From Streptomyces sp. SID8374 (GTDB taxonomy: Bacteria > Actinomycetota > Actinomycetes > Streptomycetales > Streptomycetaceae): 64,000 nt of DNA. The position numbers were made by a program, and so were the translations under genes. Below are positions 39,986-48,589 of this stretch, one piece after another. The stretch is taken from assembly GCF_009865135.1 (NCBI RefSeq), contig NZ_WWGH01000002.1:558001-622000 (forward strand), in the 5' to 3' direction. The notes beneath the pieces are model-generated. The model was not told the DNA's origin. It saw only the letters and a program-made list of their open reading frames with translations, and did not search any database. How positions within the stretch are numbered: the stretch's first letter is position 1; every line of letters begins with the position of its first letter.

Positions 39986-40789
39986 TCACGGCTTCCGGGC
40001 CACCACGCCGAACTGCGCCACCTCCGGCTCCCGCGGGTTCGTACGCCAGCGGGAGCAGGAGACGATCCCCGGCTCCAGCAGGTCCAGCCCGTCCAGGAAC
40101 GAGGCGACCTCCTCGCGGCTGCGGGCGGTGATCGGCGGGGTGGCGTTCTCGTTCCAGAACCGCATCGCCGCCTCGTTGCCCTCACCGCCCAGCTCCAGCG
40201 TCGGGTGGGTGAGGACGAGGTGGCTGCCGGAGGGCACGGCCGCCATCAGCGTACGGACGATGGACCGGGCCTCGTCCGTGTCCAGCACGAAGTTGAGGAT
40301 GCCCAGCATCATCACCGCGACCGGCCGCCGCAGATCCAGCGTGGGTTCGGCCGCCTTCAGGATCCGCTCCGGGTGGTGGGCGTCCGCGTCGACGTACTCG
40401 GTGGCACCCTCCAGCGAACTGCTGAGCAGGCCCCGCGCATGGGCCAGCACAATCGGATCGTTGTCGACATAGACGACCCGGGCGTGCGGGGCGGTGTGCT
40501 AGGCGATCTCGTGCGTGTTGTCGGCCGTCGGCAGGCCGGTGCCGATGTCCAGGAACTGGTCGACGCCCACGTCCCCGGCCAGATGCCGCACCGCCCGGCC
40601 CAGGAACGCCCGGTCGGCGCGGGCCACTTCACCGATGCTCGGGTACATCCCGGTCACCTGGTCGCCCACCGCCCGGTCCACCGGGTAGTGGTCCTTGCCG
40701 CCGAGCCAGTAGTTCCAGACCCGGGCGTTGTGCGCGACATCGGAACGTATCCGGGCGGGGGCCGCGGCCTGCGGTCGGTTCTCACTCAC
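39986..40789 (-). pseudogene. SAM-dependent methyltransferase (DUF574 family) with in-frame amber codon
   Basis: Read from the GTG at 40789 (GAGGAG ahead), the frame gives the family start (SDVAHNARVWNYWLGGKDHYPVDR, FLDIGTGLPTADN) and stops at TAG, 40501-40499. It then continues in the same frame with the expected ARVVYVDNDPIVLAHARGL, VAVMMLGILNFVLD and FLDGLDLLEPGIV to the natural end. The TAG stands where relatives have Gln, one base change from CAG. Nothing else is damaged, so the mutation is recent, is a sequence error, or is read through. The ~96-residue N-terminal fragment would have only part of the SAM site. Confidence 0.88.
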
Positions 40790-40847
40790 GTCAGCTGCTC
40801 CTCGGTACCCGTCCGGCGATACGGCACCGGCCATCATGCCGGACCGA

Positions 40848-41561
40848 TCAAGAAGCCCTAAGGGCAGGGGAGTTGGTACGCAGCTTGTGCAGGGTGTCGA
40901 TGCGGTTGGTGGTGATCGAGTCGACGCCCCGCTCCATCAGCCGGCGCATCGTGCGCTTGGTGTCGGCCGTCCAGGCGGAGACCAGCAGCCCGTCCCGGTG
41001 CGCCCGGTCGGCCAGTTCACGGCTGATCAGCCCGAAGCGGTAGTTCAGCCAGCGCGGCTTCACCGCCTCCAGCAGCACCGGACGCGGCGGGGCGAGCGTC
41101 GTCCAGGTCAGCGCGATCTCGGCGGCCGGGTCCGCCGCCCGCACCCGCAGCATCGCGTCCGCGCTCGCGCAGTAGTACGCCCGCTCGCCCGCCCCGCACT
41201 CCAGGACCGTGGCGACGATCTTCTTCACCGAGGCGTCCGTGGAGCCGGGCAGGTCCACCATCACCCGGTGCTCCCCGGCGGCGTCCAGCGCCTCGGCCAG
41301 GGTCGGCACCCCGCCGCCGGTCAGCTCCAGCACCTCCTGGTGGGTCAGCCGGTCGACGCGCCGGTCATGGCCCCAGAGCCGCTCCAGCGTCGCGTCGTGG
41401 AGGAGGACGGGCACCCCGTCGCGGGTGACGCGTACGTCGATCTCGACCGCGTCCGCCCCCCGGTCGAGGGCGGAGCGGATCGAGGGCAGCGTGTTCTCGC
41501 GGGCCCGGTACGGGTCGCCGCGGTGTCCCACGGCGGTGAAGCGGGTGGTGGTGTCGGCCAT
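40848..41561 (-). CDS. Glycerophosphodiester phosphodiesterase
   Basis: The 237-residue cytoplasmic protein has the GDPD motifs: HRGDPYRARENT (His and Glu of the active site), AVEIDVRVTRDGVPVLLHD with the metal-binding E-x-D, and the second histidine in LLHD. The end shows WTADTKRTMRRLMERGVDSITTN. It hydrolyses glycerophosphodiesters to glycerol-3-phosphate and an alcohol. There is no signal peptide, so it acts inside the cell. It lies 68 nt after the deaminase gene and is probably co-transcribed with it. Confidence 0.9.
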   Translation of the reverse strand: MADTTTRFTAVGHRGDPYRARENTLPSIRSALDRGADAVEIDVRVTRDGVPVLLHDATLERLWGHDRRVDRLTHQEVLELTGGGVPTLAEALDAAGEHRVMVDLPGSTDASVKKIVATVLECGAGERAYYCASADAMLRVRAADPAAEIALTWTTLAPPRPVLLEAVKPRWLNYRFGLISRELADRAHRDGLLVSAWTADTKRTMRRLMERGVDSITTNRIDTLHKLRTNSPALRAS

Positions 41562-41629
41562 GGGGCCATTGTGACGACCGGGGTCAGCGGGCGGGGCGCC
41601 GGAGGCGGTTTTCCGGGTACGTGTCCGGG

Positions 41630-42664
41630 TCAGCGGGCGGGGCCCCGGAGCCAGTTCGCCGTGTACGCGTCGATCTCCTCGGCCAGCCGCCGCTTGCCGG
41701 CCGGGTCCAGGAACGAGGCCTCCACCGCGTTCTTCGCGAGGCCGGCGATGCCCTGCTCGTCGAGGCCCAGCAGCCGGGCGGCGACGCCGTACTCGTTGTT
41801 CAGGTCGGTGCCGAACATGGGCGGGTCGTCGCTGTTGACGGTGACCAGGACGCCCGCTTGGACCATCTCCCGGATCGGGTGGAGTTCGATGTCGGTCACC
41901 GCGCGGGTGGCGATGTTCGACGTCGGGCAGACCTCCAGGGCGATCCGGTGCTCGGCGAGGTGCTCCAGCAGCTTCGGGTCCTGGACGGAGCTGGTGCCAT
42001 GGCCGATGCGCTCGGCGCGCAGCGAGGTGAGCGCGTCCCAGATCGTCTGCGGTCCGGTGGTCTCCCCGGCGTGCGGCACCGAGCGGAGGCCCTCGGCGAT
42101 GGCCCGGTCGAAGTAGGGCTTGAACTGCGGGCGCTCCACCCCGATCTCCGGCCCGCCGAGCCCGAAGGAGACGAGCCCCTCGGGCCGCCGCTCCACCGCG
42201 AGCCGGGCCGTCTCCTCGGCGGCCTGGAGCCCCGCCTCGCCGGGGATGTCGAAGCACCAGCGCAGGATGACGCCCAGCTCGGACTCGGCGGACTTGCGGG
42301 CGTCCTCGATGGCCTCCATGAAGGCCACCTCCGGGATCCCGCGCCGGGTGGAGCTGAACGGGGTCACGGTCAGCTCCGCGTACCGGATGTTCTGCCGCGC
42401 CATGTCCCGGGCCACCTCGAAGGTGAGCAGCCGGACATCCTCAGGCGTGCGGATCAGGTCCACCACCGAGAGGTAGACCTCGATGAAGTGCGCGAAGTCG
42501 GTGAAGGTGAAGTAGTCGGCCAGCGCCTCCGGGTCGGTCGGCACCTTGGAATCCGGGTGCCGGGCGGCCAGCTCGGCGACGATCCGGGGCGAGGCGGACC
42601 CGACGTGGTGGACATGGAGCTCGGCCTTGGGCAGCCCGGCGATGAAGGGGTGCGGATCGGTCAT
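41630..42664 (-). CDS. Adenosine deaminase-like metal-dependent deaminase
   Basis: The 344-residue TIM-barrel product has the family order: ELHVHHVGSAS (H-x-H metal ligands), PHAGETTG with the catalytic Glu, RIGHGTSSV, CPTSN and SDDPPMFGT with the metal Asp. In classical adenosine deaminases the first motif reads HVHL[ED]G; here it is HVHHVG, so the residues next to the ribose differ. Substrate could be adenosine, another nucleoside or a modified purine. The ATG at 42664 has GGGAG ahead. It leads a two-gene unit with the GDPD gene. Confidence 0.82.
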   Translation of the reverse strand: MTDPHPFIAGLPKAELHVHHVGSASPRIVAELAARHPDSKVPTDPEALADYFTFTDFAHFIEVYLSVVDLIRTPEDVRLLTFEVARDMARQNIRYAELTVTPFSSTRRGIPEVAFMEAIEDARKSAESELGVILRWCFDIPGEAGLQAAEETARLAVERRPEGLVSFGLGGPEIGVERPQFKPYFDRAIAEGLRSVPHAGETTGPQTIWDALTSLRAERIGHGTSSVQDPKLLEHLAEHRIALEVCPTSNIATRAVTDIELHPIREMVQAGVLVTVNSDDPPMFGTDLNNEYGVAARLLGLDEQGIAGLAKNAVEASFLDPAGKRRLAEEIDAYTANWLRGPAR

Positions 42665-42800
42665 GTGTCTCTCTCCCGGTTCGGCGTGTACGGCGGCGGA
42701 GCCCCAGGGGGTGTCCGGCCGGCCGCACCGATCATCGTAGGCGGGGTGAGGTGGAGCGGAGCCGGGCCGTAGCATGACGGGATCACGATGGGGGAGGCCC

Positions 42801-43493
42801 ATGTCAGACAACACAGAGCAGCCCGGGGGCGGGGCCGCGCCGCGCGATCCGTGGGCACCGCCGGAGAGCAGGGTGGAGCTGGGCAAGCAGGACGCCCCCA
42901 CTCCGCCCCCGCCCACCGTCCACGACCAGCAGACCGTGACGTCGATGCCGAGTGCGGGCCCGGCCCCGGAATCCACCGGACCGATACCCGCGGGCGGCGG
43001 TTTCGGCCCGCCGGCCTCGGCCGTACCGCCACCGCCGGTCGGCCCGGCCGGCCCCGGCCACCAGGCGCCGCCCGGCACCGCGCACTACGGCTACCCGGCA
43101 CCCCCGGCGCAGCCGTACGCCGGCTATCCGGGGTACGACCCCTACGGCGGCCAGCAGCCCTGGGGGCCGCAGCCCTCCAACGGCCTCGGCACCGCCGCGC
43201 TGGTGCTCGGCATCATCTCGGTGGTCGGCTTCTGCATGTACGGGGTGAACATCGTCCTCGGCATCCTCGCGCTGATCTTCGGCATCATCGGCCTCGGCCG
43301 GGCCAAGCGCGGCGAGGCGACCAACCGGGGCATGGCGATCGCCGGGATCATCACGGGCTCGATCGGCATCGTGATCGGCTCCGTGCTCCTCGGCTTCATC
43401 ATCTGGGCCATCGCCAACGGTGACTCCAGCTTCGACGACACCTACGACGACGACCCGTTCGCCACGTCGCTGGTCATCGAGGGCCGCAGCTAG
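42801..43493 (+). CDS. DUF4190 membrane protein
   Basis: The 230-residue product begins with a ~130-residue Pro/Gly/Tyr-rich cytoplasmic tail (YAGYPGYDPYGGQ), followed by two transmembrane helices separated by the positively charged GRAKRGEATNRGMA loop, the DUF4190 mark, and ends with an acidic tail (DDTYDDDPF). Function is unknown; such proteins are abundant in Streptomyces. The ATG at 42801 has GGGGAGG ahead. It converges with the NADAR gene. Confidence 0.8.
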   Translation: MSDNTEQPGGGAAPRDPWAPPESRVELGKQDAPTPPPPTVHDQQTVTSMPSAGPAPESTGPIPAGGGFGPPASAVPPPPVGPAGPGHQAPPGTAHYGYPAPPAQPYAGYPGYDPYGGQQPWGPQPSNGLGTAALVLGIISVVGFCMYGVNIVLGILALIFGIIGLGRAKRGEATNRGMAIAGIITGSIGIVIGSVLLGFIIWAIANGDSSFDDTYDDDPFATSLVIEGRS

Positions 43494-43594
43494 CCACCGG
43501 GACGTACCGCATCCGCCGCCCGCCCCGGCAGGGACCACTCCCCGCCGGACCGGGCGGCGCTGTCGTACCAGTTGCGCGAAAAACCCGCAGCCCG

Positions 43595-44305
43595 TTACAC
43601 CGCCCGCAGCCGCTCCCGCGCCTCCATCAGCGCGAACCCCAGCAGATTCAGCCCCTGCCACTCCCGCGGCCGCTCCACCCGCTCGTCGTCCGCCGCCAGC
43701 CCGATCCCCCAGATCCGGTCCAGCGGGGACGCCTCCACCAGCACCCGGTCGCCCGTGGACAGCAGATAGCCGGCCAGCTCCGGGTCCTGCCCGAACTTGT
43801 GCGCGCTGCCCTCCACGACCAGGGCGAACCGCTCCCGTATCCACAGGTCCTCGTCGAAGCCGCGCACCAGCCGCCCGGCCTTCTTCGCCGCCGCCGGGCT
43901 GCTCGCCGCCACGGCCGCCCGCTCCGCCTCCGTATCGCCGAAGAGGCGGGCCTTGCCGGCCATCATCCAGTGCTCGGCGCTCGCGTACGTCACGCCGTCC
44001 ACCGTGAACGGCGAGGGCCACCACTGGCTCAGGCAGTGGGGGCCTCCCTTGCGGACCGTGCCGGGCTTGCGGGCCCCGGCACGCACATCTGCGGCGTTGT
44101 CGTCGGTCACCAACGCTCCGCGTTGACTCCCTCCTCCGCCTTGCAGCTGCACGCACCGGACCCCGCTCCTTGATCCGGCCCGGTCCACAAGGGAGGCCCT
44201 CACCCCCAGCCGGCCGTCCGGGCGCGGGCGGTGACCCCAGAACGGCAGATACTTCACCCGCTTGCCCTGCGCCACGTCCGTCAGAAGCTCATCGATCGGT
44301 CCCAT
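43595..44305 (-). CDS. NADAR-family protein interrupted by a 56-residue in-frame insertion
   Basis: The NADAR core is clear on both sides of the insertion: KYLPFWGHRPRPDGRLG, then CLSQWWPSPFTVDG, YASAEHWMMAGKARLFGD, AHKFGQDPEL, RVLVEASPLDRIWGIGL and NLLGFALMEAR. NADAR proteins are ADP-ribose glycosidases or N-glycosidases acting on ribosylated nucleotides, such as riboflavin-pathway intermediates. Between GRLG and CLSQ, where relatives are almost contiguous, 56 low-complexity residues are encoded by a 168-bp segment with terminal inverted repeats (44036-44203). The frame is kept; activity of the product is uncertain. The ATG at 44305 is chosen from the family start pattern. Confidence 0.85.
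   Translation of the reverse strand: MGPIDELLTDVAQGKRVKYLPFWGHRPRPDGRLGVRASLVDRAGSRSGVRCVQLQGGGGSQRGALVTDDNAADVRAGARKPGTVRKGGPHCLSQWWPSPFTVDGVTYASAEHWMMAGKARLFGDTEAERAAVAASSPAAAKKAGRLVRGFDEDLWIRERFALVVEGSAHKFGQDPELAGYLLSTGDRVLVEASPLDRIWGIGLAADDERVERPREWQGLNLLGFALMEARERLRAV
44036..44203. mobile_element. 168-bp MITE-like insertion with 16-bp terminal inverted repeats
   Basis: The ends are GTGGGGGCCTCCCTTG (44036-44051) and the complement at 44188-44203, matching at 15 of 16 positions. The interior has no open gene, only a strong internal hairpin (about 44057-44083). The length is exactly 56 codons and it splits the NADAR domain at a single point. No direct target duplication is evident. These features fit a non-autonomous miniature element mobilised by an insertion-sequence transposase encoded elsewhere. 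Confidence 0.65.
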
Positions 44306-44512
44306 GGCATGTGAGTGTGGCATCCGCCACTGACACTCCGTACGGGGATTTCCGCACCGACACGACACATGGTCGACAGATTCCGTCGCGTAACCAAAAG
44401 GCAACAACGGAATCACTTGTTGGGCCTGAACCCCTCTGTCAGGATCGGCACTCAATTCACGAAGAGGCTACGCCGACCCCGCTCAGCGGGTACAGCGGCG
44501 GAGGAGAGCGTC

Positions 44513-46027
44513 ATGAGCAACGGCTTCCAGGTTCAGGACCGCTTCGCGGAAGGTGCGCAGTACATCGGCGGCAAGCTGCTCCCCGGCACGTCCGGCCGCC
44601 ACCACGACGTGGTGGACCCGGCGACCGGCGAGAGCGTCCTGCGGTACGAGCTGGCGGGCACCGAGGACGTGGACGCGGCCGTCGCCGCCGCCCGGGCCGC
44701 CTTCCCCGGCTGGTCGGGCGCCACCCCCGGCGAGCGCTCCGAGGCCCTGCACCGGTTCGCCGCCGTCCTCGCCGAGCAGGCCGACGACTTCGCGTACGCC
44801 GAGTCCCTCCAGTGCGGCAAGCCGATCAAGCTCTCCACCGAGTTCGACGTCCCCGGCACCGTCGACAACGCCGCCTTCTTCGCGGGCGCCGCCCGCCACC
44901 TGGAGGGCAAGGCCGCCGCCGAGTACGACGGCGACCACACCTCGTACGTACGCCGCGAGGCGATCGGTGTCGTCGGCTCCATCGCCCCCTGGAACTACCC
45001 GCTCCAGATGGCCGCCTGGAAGGTCCTCCCGGCCGTCGCCGCGGGCAACACCATCGTCCTCAAGCCCGCCGAGCTCACCCCGCTGACCTCGCTGATGTTC
45101 GCCCAGGCCGCCACCCAGGCGGGCATTCCCGACGGCGTGATCAACATCGTCACCGGCGCGGGCAAGGAGGCGGGCGAGCACCTCGTCGGCCACCCCGACG
45201 TCGTGATGACCTCCTTCACCGGCTCCACCGCCGTCGGCAAGCGGGTCGCGGAGATCGCCACCGCCACCGTCAAACGCCTCCACCTGGAGCTCGGCGGCAA
45301 GGCCCCCTTCGTGGTCTTCGACGACGCCGACCTGGAGGCCGCCGTCCACGGCGCGGTCGCCGGCTCCCTCATCAACACCGGCCAGGACTGCACCGCCGCC
45401 ACCCGCGCCTACGTCCAGCGCCCCCTCTACGACGCCTTCGTCCGGGACGTCGCCGCGCTCATGGAGACCGTCCGGCTCGGCGACCCCTTCGACGCGTCCA
45501 CCGACCTCGGCCCCCTCATCAGCCACGCCCAGCGCGACCGCGTCGCCGCCTTCGTCGACCGGGCCCGCGGCTACGCCCGCGTCGTCACCGGCGGCGAGGC
45601 CCCCGGCGGCGACCTCGCCGACGGCGCGTACTACCGGCCGACCCTCGTCGCGGACGCCGCCCAGGACAGCGAGATCGTCCAGTCGGAGATCTTCGGCCCG
45701 GTCCTGGTCGTCCTGCCCTTCGACACCGACGACGAGGGCATCGCGCTCGCCAACGACACCCCGTACGGACTGGCCGCCTCCGCCTGGACCCGCGACCTGT
45801 ACCGAGCGAACCGCGCCACCCGCGAGATCCAGGCGGGCTGTGTGTGGGTGAACGACCACATCCCGATCCTCTCCGAGATGCCGCACGGCGGATACAAGGC
45901 CAGCGGCTTCGGCAAGGACATGTCGGCGTACTCCTTCGAGGAGTACACGCAGGTCAAGCACGTCATGTACGACAACACCGCGGTGGCCCGGAAGGACTGG
46001 CACCGCACGATCTTCGGGGACCGATAG
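44513..46027 (+). CDS. 4-Aminobutyraldehyde dehydrogenase (second copy)
   Basis: The 504-residue aldehyde dehydrogenase has PWNYPLQMAAWKVLPAV, the catalytic Glu in HLELGGKAP (about 258) and Cys in NTGQDCTAATR (about 292), and ends MPHGGYKASGFGKDMS…FEEYTQVKHV. It shares active-site wording with the copy at 36587 but differs elsewhere, so it is an old paralogue with perhaps another aminoaldehyde as substrate. The ATG at 44513 has GGAGGAG ahead. It is the first gene of the unit that includes the second binding protein, PotA, PotB, PotC and the FAD oxidoreductase. Confidence 0.9.
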   Translation: MSNGFQVQDRFAEGAQYIGGKLLPGTSGRHHDVVDPATGESVLRYELAGTEDVDAAVAAARAAFPGWSGATPGERSEALHRFAAVLAEQADDFAYAESLQCGKPIKLSTEFDVPGTVDNAAFFAGAARHLEGKAAAEYDGDHTSYVRREAIGVVGSIAPWNYPLQMAAWKVLPAVAAGNTIVLKPAELTPLTSLMFAQAATQAGIPDGVINIVTGAGKEAGEHLVGHPDVVMTSFTGSTAVGKRVAEIATATVKRLHLELGGKAPFVVFDDADLEAAVHGAVAGSLINTGQDCTAATRAYVQRPLYDAFVRDVAALMETVRLGDPFDASTDLGPLISHAQRDRVAAFVDRARGYARVVTGGEAPGGDLADGAYYRPTLVADAAQDSEIVQSEIFGPVLVVLPFDTDDEGIALANDTPYGLAASAWTRDLYRANRATREIQAGCVWVNDHIPILSEMPHGGYKASGFGKDMSAYSFEEYTQVKHVMYDNTAVARKDWHRTIFGDR

Positions 46028-46044
46028 CAGCTGCCGCGCGACCG

Positions 46045-46070
46045 GGGGCCTGTCCGCGACGACAGGCCCC
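46045..46070 (+). terminator. Hairpin between dehydrogenase and binding-protein genes
   Basis: GGGGCCTGTC (46045-46054) pairs perfectly with 46061-46070. There is no T tract. It lies inside what looks like one operon, so it may protect or attenuate rather than fully terminate. Confidence 0.55.
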
Positions 46071-46101
46071 AGCGGCCTCCCACCCGAAAGGGCAACAGCG
46101 T

Positions 46102-47349
46102 ATGGAGAGTTACGAGCCCGAGCGCCTCTCGTCCGCCCAGCTGGCGGCCATGAAGCGTTCCCTGACCAGCGGCAGGGGAGCCCTCACCCGCCGCTCCCTG
46201 CTGCGCGCCTCCGGCATGGGCGCCCTCGCCCTGGGCGGGATAGCCACCCTCGGCGCCTGCGGCATCCCGCCCGCCGGACGCGCCGAGGGAGCGGCCGCCG
46301 CCGACGACCACTCGGAGAGGGAGAAGGAAGTCACCTTCTCCAACTGGACCGAGTACATGGACGTCAGCGACGACGAGAAGAGCCGGCCCACCCTGGAGGC
46401 GTTCACCAAGCGCACCGGGATCAGGGTCAAGTACACCGAGGACATCAACGACAACGTCGAGTTCTTCGGGAAGATCAAACCGCAGCTCGCCGCCGGCCAG
46501 AACACCGGCCGCGACCTCATCTGCGTCACCGACTGGCTGGCCGCCCGCATCATCCGGCTCGGCTGGGCGCAGAAGCTGGACCCGTCGAACCTCCCGCACG
46601 CCTTCGCCAACGTCTCCGCCCAGTTCCGCACCCCCGACTGGGACCCCGGCCGCGCCTACTCCTACCCCTGGACCGGCATCCCCACGGTCATCGCGTACAA
46701 CGCGAAGGCGACCGGCGGCCGCAAGGTCGACTCGGTCACCCAGCTCCTGGACGACCCGAAGCTCAAGGGGCGCGTCTCCTTCCTCTCCGAGATGCGCGAC
46801 ACCATCGGCATGACCCTCCTCGACCAGGGCAAGGACCCGGGGAAGTTCAGCGACGCCGACTTCGACGGGGCGATCGGCCGGCTCCGGAAGGCCGTCGACA
46901 AGAAGCAGATCCGCCGCTTCACCGGCAACGACTACACCGCCGACCTCAGCAAGGGCGACATCGCCGCCTGCGTCGGCTGGGCCGGGGACATCATCCAGCT
47001 CCAGGCCGACAACCCGGACATCAAGTACGCGATCCCGGCCGCCGGTTACATCACCTCCAGCGACAACCTCCTGGTCCCGGCCCAGGCCCGGCACAAGACC
47101 AACGCCGAGAAGCTCATCGACTACTACTACGAGCCGCCGGTCGCCGCCCAGCTCGCCGCGTACATCAACTACGTCTGTCCGGTCGACGGCGTACGCGATG
47201 AACTCGCCAAGATCGACGAGTCGATGGCCTCCAACACCCTGATCCTCCCCGACCGGGAGATGGCGGCGAAGTCCCGTTCCTTCCGCTCCCTGAGCACGGA
47301 GGAAGAGACGGCGTACGAGGAGAAGTTCGCCAAACTCATCGGCGCCTGA
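46102..47349 (+). CDS. potD: Polyamine ABC transporter substrate-binding lipoprotein (second copy)
   Basis: The 415-residue product has an unusually long N-terminal leader before a twin-arginine signal (TRRSLLRASG) and lipobox LGAC (Cys53). The mature part matches the copy at 38206: FSNWTEYMDVSDDE, FTKRTGIRVKYTEDINDN, CVTDWLAARIIRLGW, GWAGDIIQLQADNPD and YINYVCPVDGVRD. It should bind putrescine or spermidine for the transporter encoded right after it. The ATG at 46102 has a distant GAAAGGG ahead. The two binding proteins may give the single transporter two specificities. Confidence 0.9.
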   Translation: MESYEPERLSSAQLAAMKRSLTSGRGALTRRSLLRASGMGALALGGIATLGACGIPPAGRAEGAAAADDHSEREKEVTFSNWTEYMDVSDDEKSRPTLEAFTKRTGIRVKYTEDINDNVEFFGKIKPQLAAGQNTGRDLICVTDWLAARIIRLGWAQKLDPSNLPHAFANVSAQFRTPDWDPGRAYSYPWTGIPTVIAYNAKATGGRKVDSVTQLLDDPKLKGRVSFLSEMRDTIGMTLLDQGKDPGKFSDADFDGAIGRLRKAVDKKQIRRFTGNDYTADLSKGDIAACVGWAGDIIQLQADNPDIKYAIPAAGYITSSDNLLVPAQARHKTNAEKLIDYYYEPPVAAQLAAYINYVCPVDGVRDELAKIDESMASNTLILPDREMAAKSRSFRSLSTEEETAYEEKFAKLIGA

Positions 47350-47434
47350 CCGGGCCGGGCTCCGGCGCGCGGCCACCGAGGCGCCGGGCCACCCCTTCCC
47401 CGAACTCCCCCCGAACACACTGGGACCGCGACCC

Positions 47435-48589
47435 ATGACACAGCAGCAGCAGACCGCGGGCGGCGATGTCCGCCTCGTCGGGATCAGCAAGACCTACGGC
47501 TCCTTCACCGCCGTACAGCCCCTGGACCTGACCGTCCCGCAGGGCTCCTTCTTCGCCCTGCTCGGCGCCTCCGGCTGCGGCAAGACCACCACCCTGCGGA
47601 TGATCGCCGGGCTGGAGGAGGCCACCACCGGCACGGTGTTCCTCGGCGGCAAGGACATCACCGACCTGCCCCCGTACAAGCGGCCGGTCAACACCGTCTT
47701 CCAGAGCTACGCGCTCTTCCCGCACCTGGACATCACCGAGAACGTCGCCTTCGGGCTGCGCAGGCGCGGCATCAAGTCGGTGAAGAAGCAGGTCGACGAC
47801 ATGCTGGAGCTGGTCCAGCTCGGCGACTTCGCCCGCCGCAAACCGCACCAGCTCTCCGGTGGCCAGCAGCAGCGCGTCGCCGTCGCCCGCGCGCTCATCA
47901 ACCACCCGCAGGTCCTGCTGCTGGACGAGCCGCTCGGCGCCCTCGACCTCAAGCTCCGCCGCCAGATGCAGCTGGAGCTCAAGCGGATCCAGACCGAGGT
48001 CGGCATCACCTTCGTGCACGTCACCCACGACCAGGAGGAGGCCATGACCATGGCCGACACCGTCGCGGTGATGAACGGGGGCCGCGTCGAACAGCTCGGC
48101 GCCCCCGCCGACCTCTACGAGAACCCGCGCACCACCTTCGTCGCCAACTTCCTCGGCACCTCCAACCTCATCGAGGGAGAGATCGTCTCCTCCGGCACCG
48201 ACCTCGTCGTGGCCGCGGGCGGCGGGAAGCTCACCCTGCGCCGCGAGCGATGTTCGGCCCCCACCACCAGCGGCGGCCGCCTCCTCCTCGGCATCCGGCC
48301 CGAGAAGATATCGCTGGCCCACGCGGACGACGCGGGGGACATCGCCGCAGGCCGCAACCGGGTCACCGGCCGCATCACCGACTCCAGCTTCATCGGCGTC
48401 TCCACCCAGTACGTGGTCGAGAGCCCGGCCGGAACGGCCCTCCAGGTCTACGAGCAGAACATCGAGAGGGACACCCGGCTCACCCCCGGCGCCGAGGTCG
48501 TCCTGCACTGGAACCCGGCCCACACCTTCGGCCTCGACGCCGCCCAGGACATCGGCGCGGGCGCCCTGAGCGTGGAGGACGCGGAGTGA
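47435..48589 (+). CDS. potA: Polyamine ABC transporter ATP-binding protein
   Basis: The 384-residue product has Walker A GASGCGKTT, Q-loop VFQSYALFPH, signature LSGGQQQRV, Walker B LLLDEPLGALD, H-loop THD and a C-terminal TOBE domain (from about residue 240, FLGTSNLIEGEIV). It drives polyamine import with the two permeases that follow. Its stop overlaps the GTG of the next gene as GTGA. Confidence 0.92.
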   Translation: MTQQQQTAGGDVRLVGISKTYGSFTAVQPLDLTVPQGSFFALLGASGCGKTTTLRMIAGLEEATTGTVFLGGKDITDLPPYKRPVNTVFQSYALFPHLDITENVAFGLRRRGIKSVKKQVDDMLELVQLGDFARRKPHQLSGGQQQRVAVARALINHPQVLLLDEPLGALDLKLRRQMQLELKRIQTEVGITFVHVTHDQEEAMTMADTVAVMNGGRVEQLGAPADLYENPRTTFVANFLGTSNLIEGEIVSSGTDLVVAAGGGKLTLRRERCSAPTTSGGRLLLGIRPEKISLAHADDAGDIAAGRNRVTGRITDSSFIGVSTQYVVESPAGTALQVYEQNIERDTRLTPGAEVVLHWNPAHTFGLDAAQDIGAGALSVEDAE

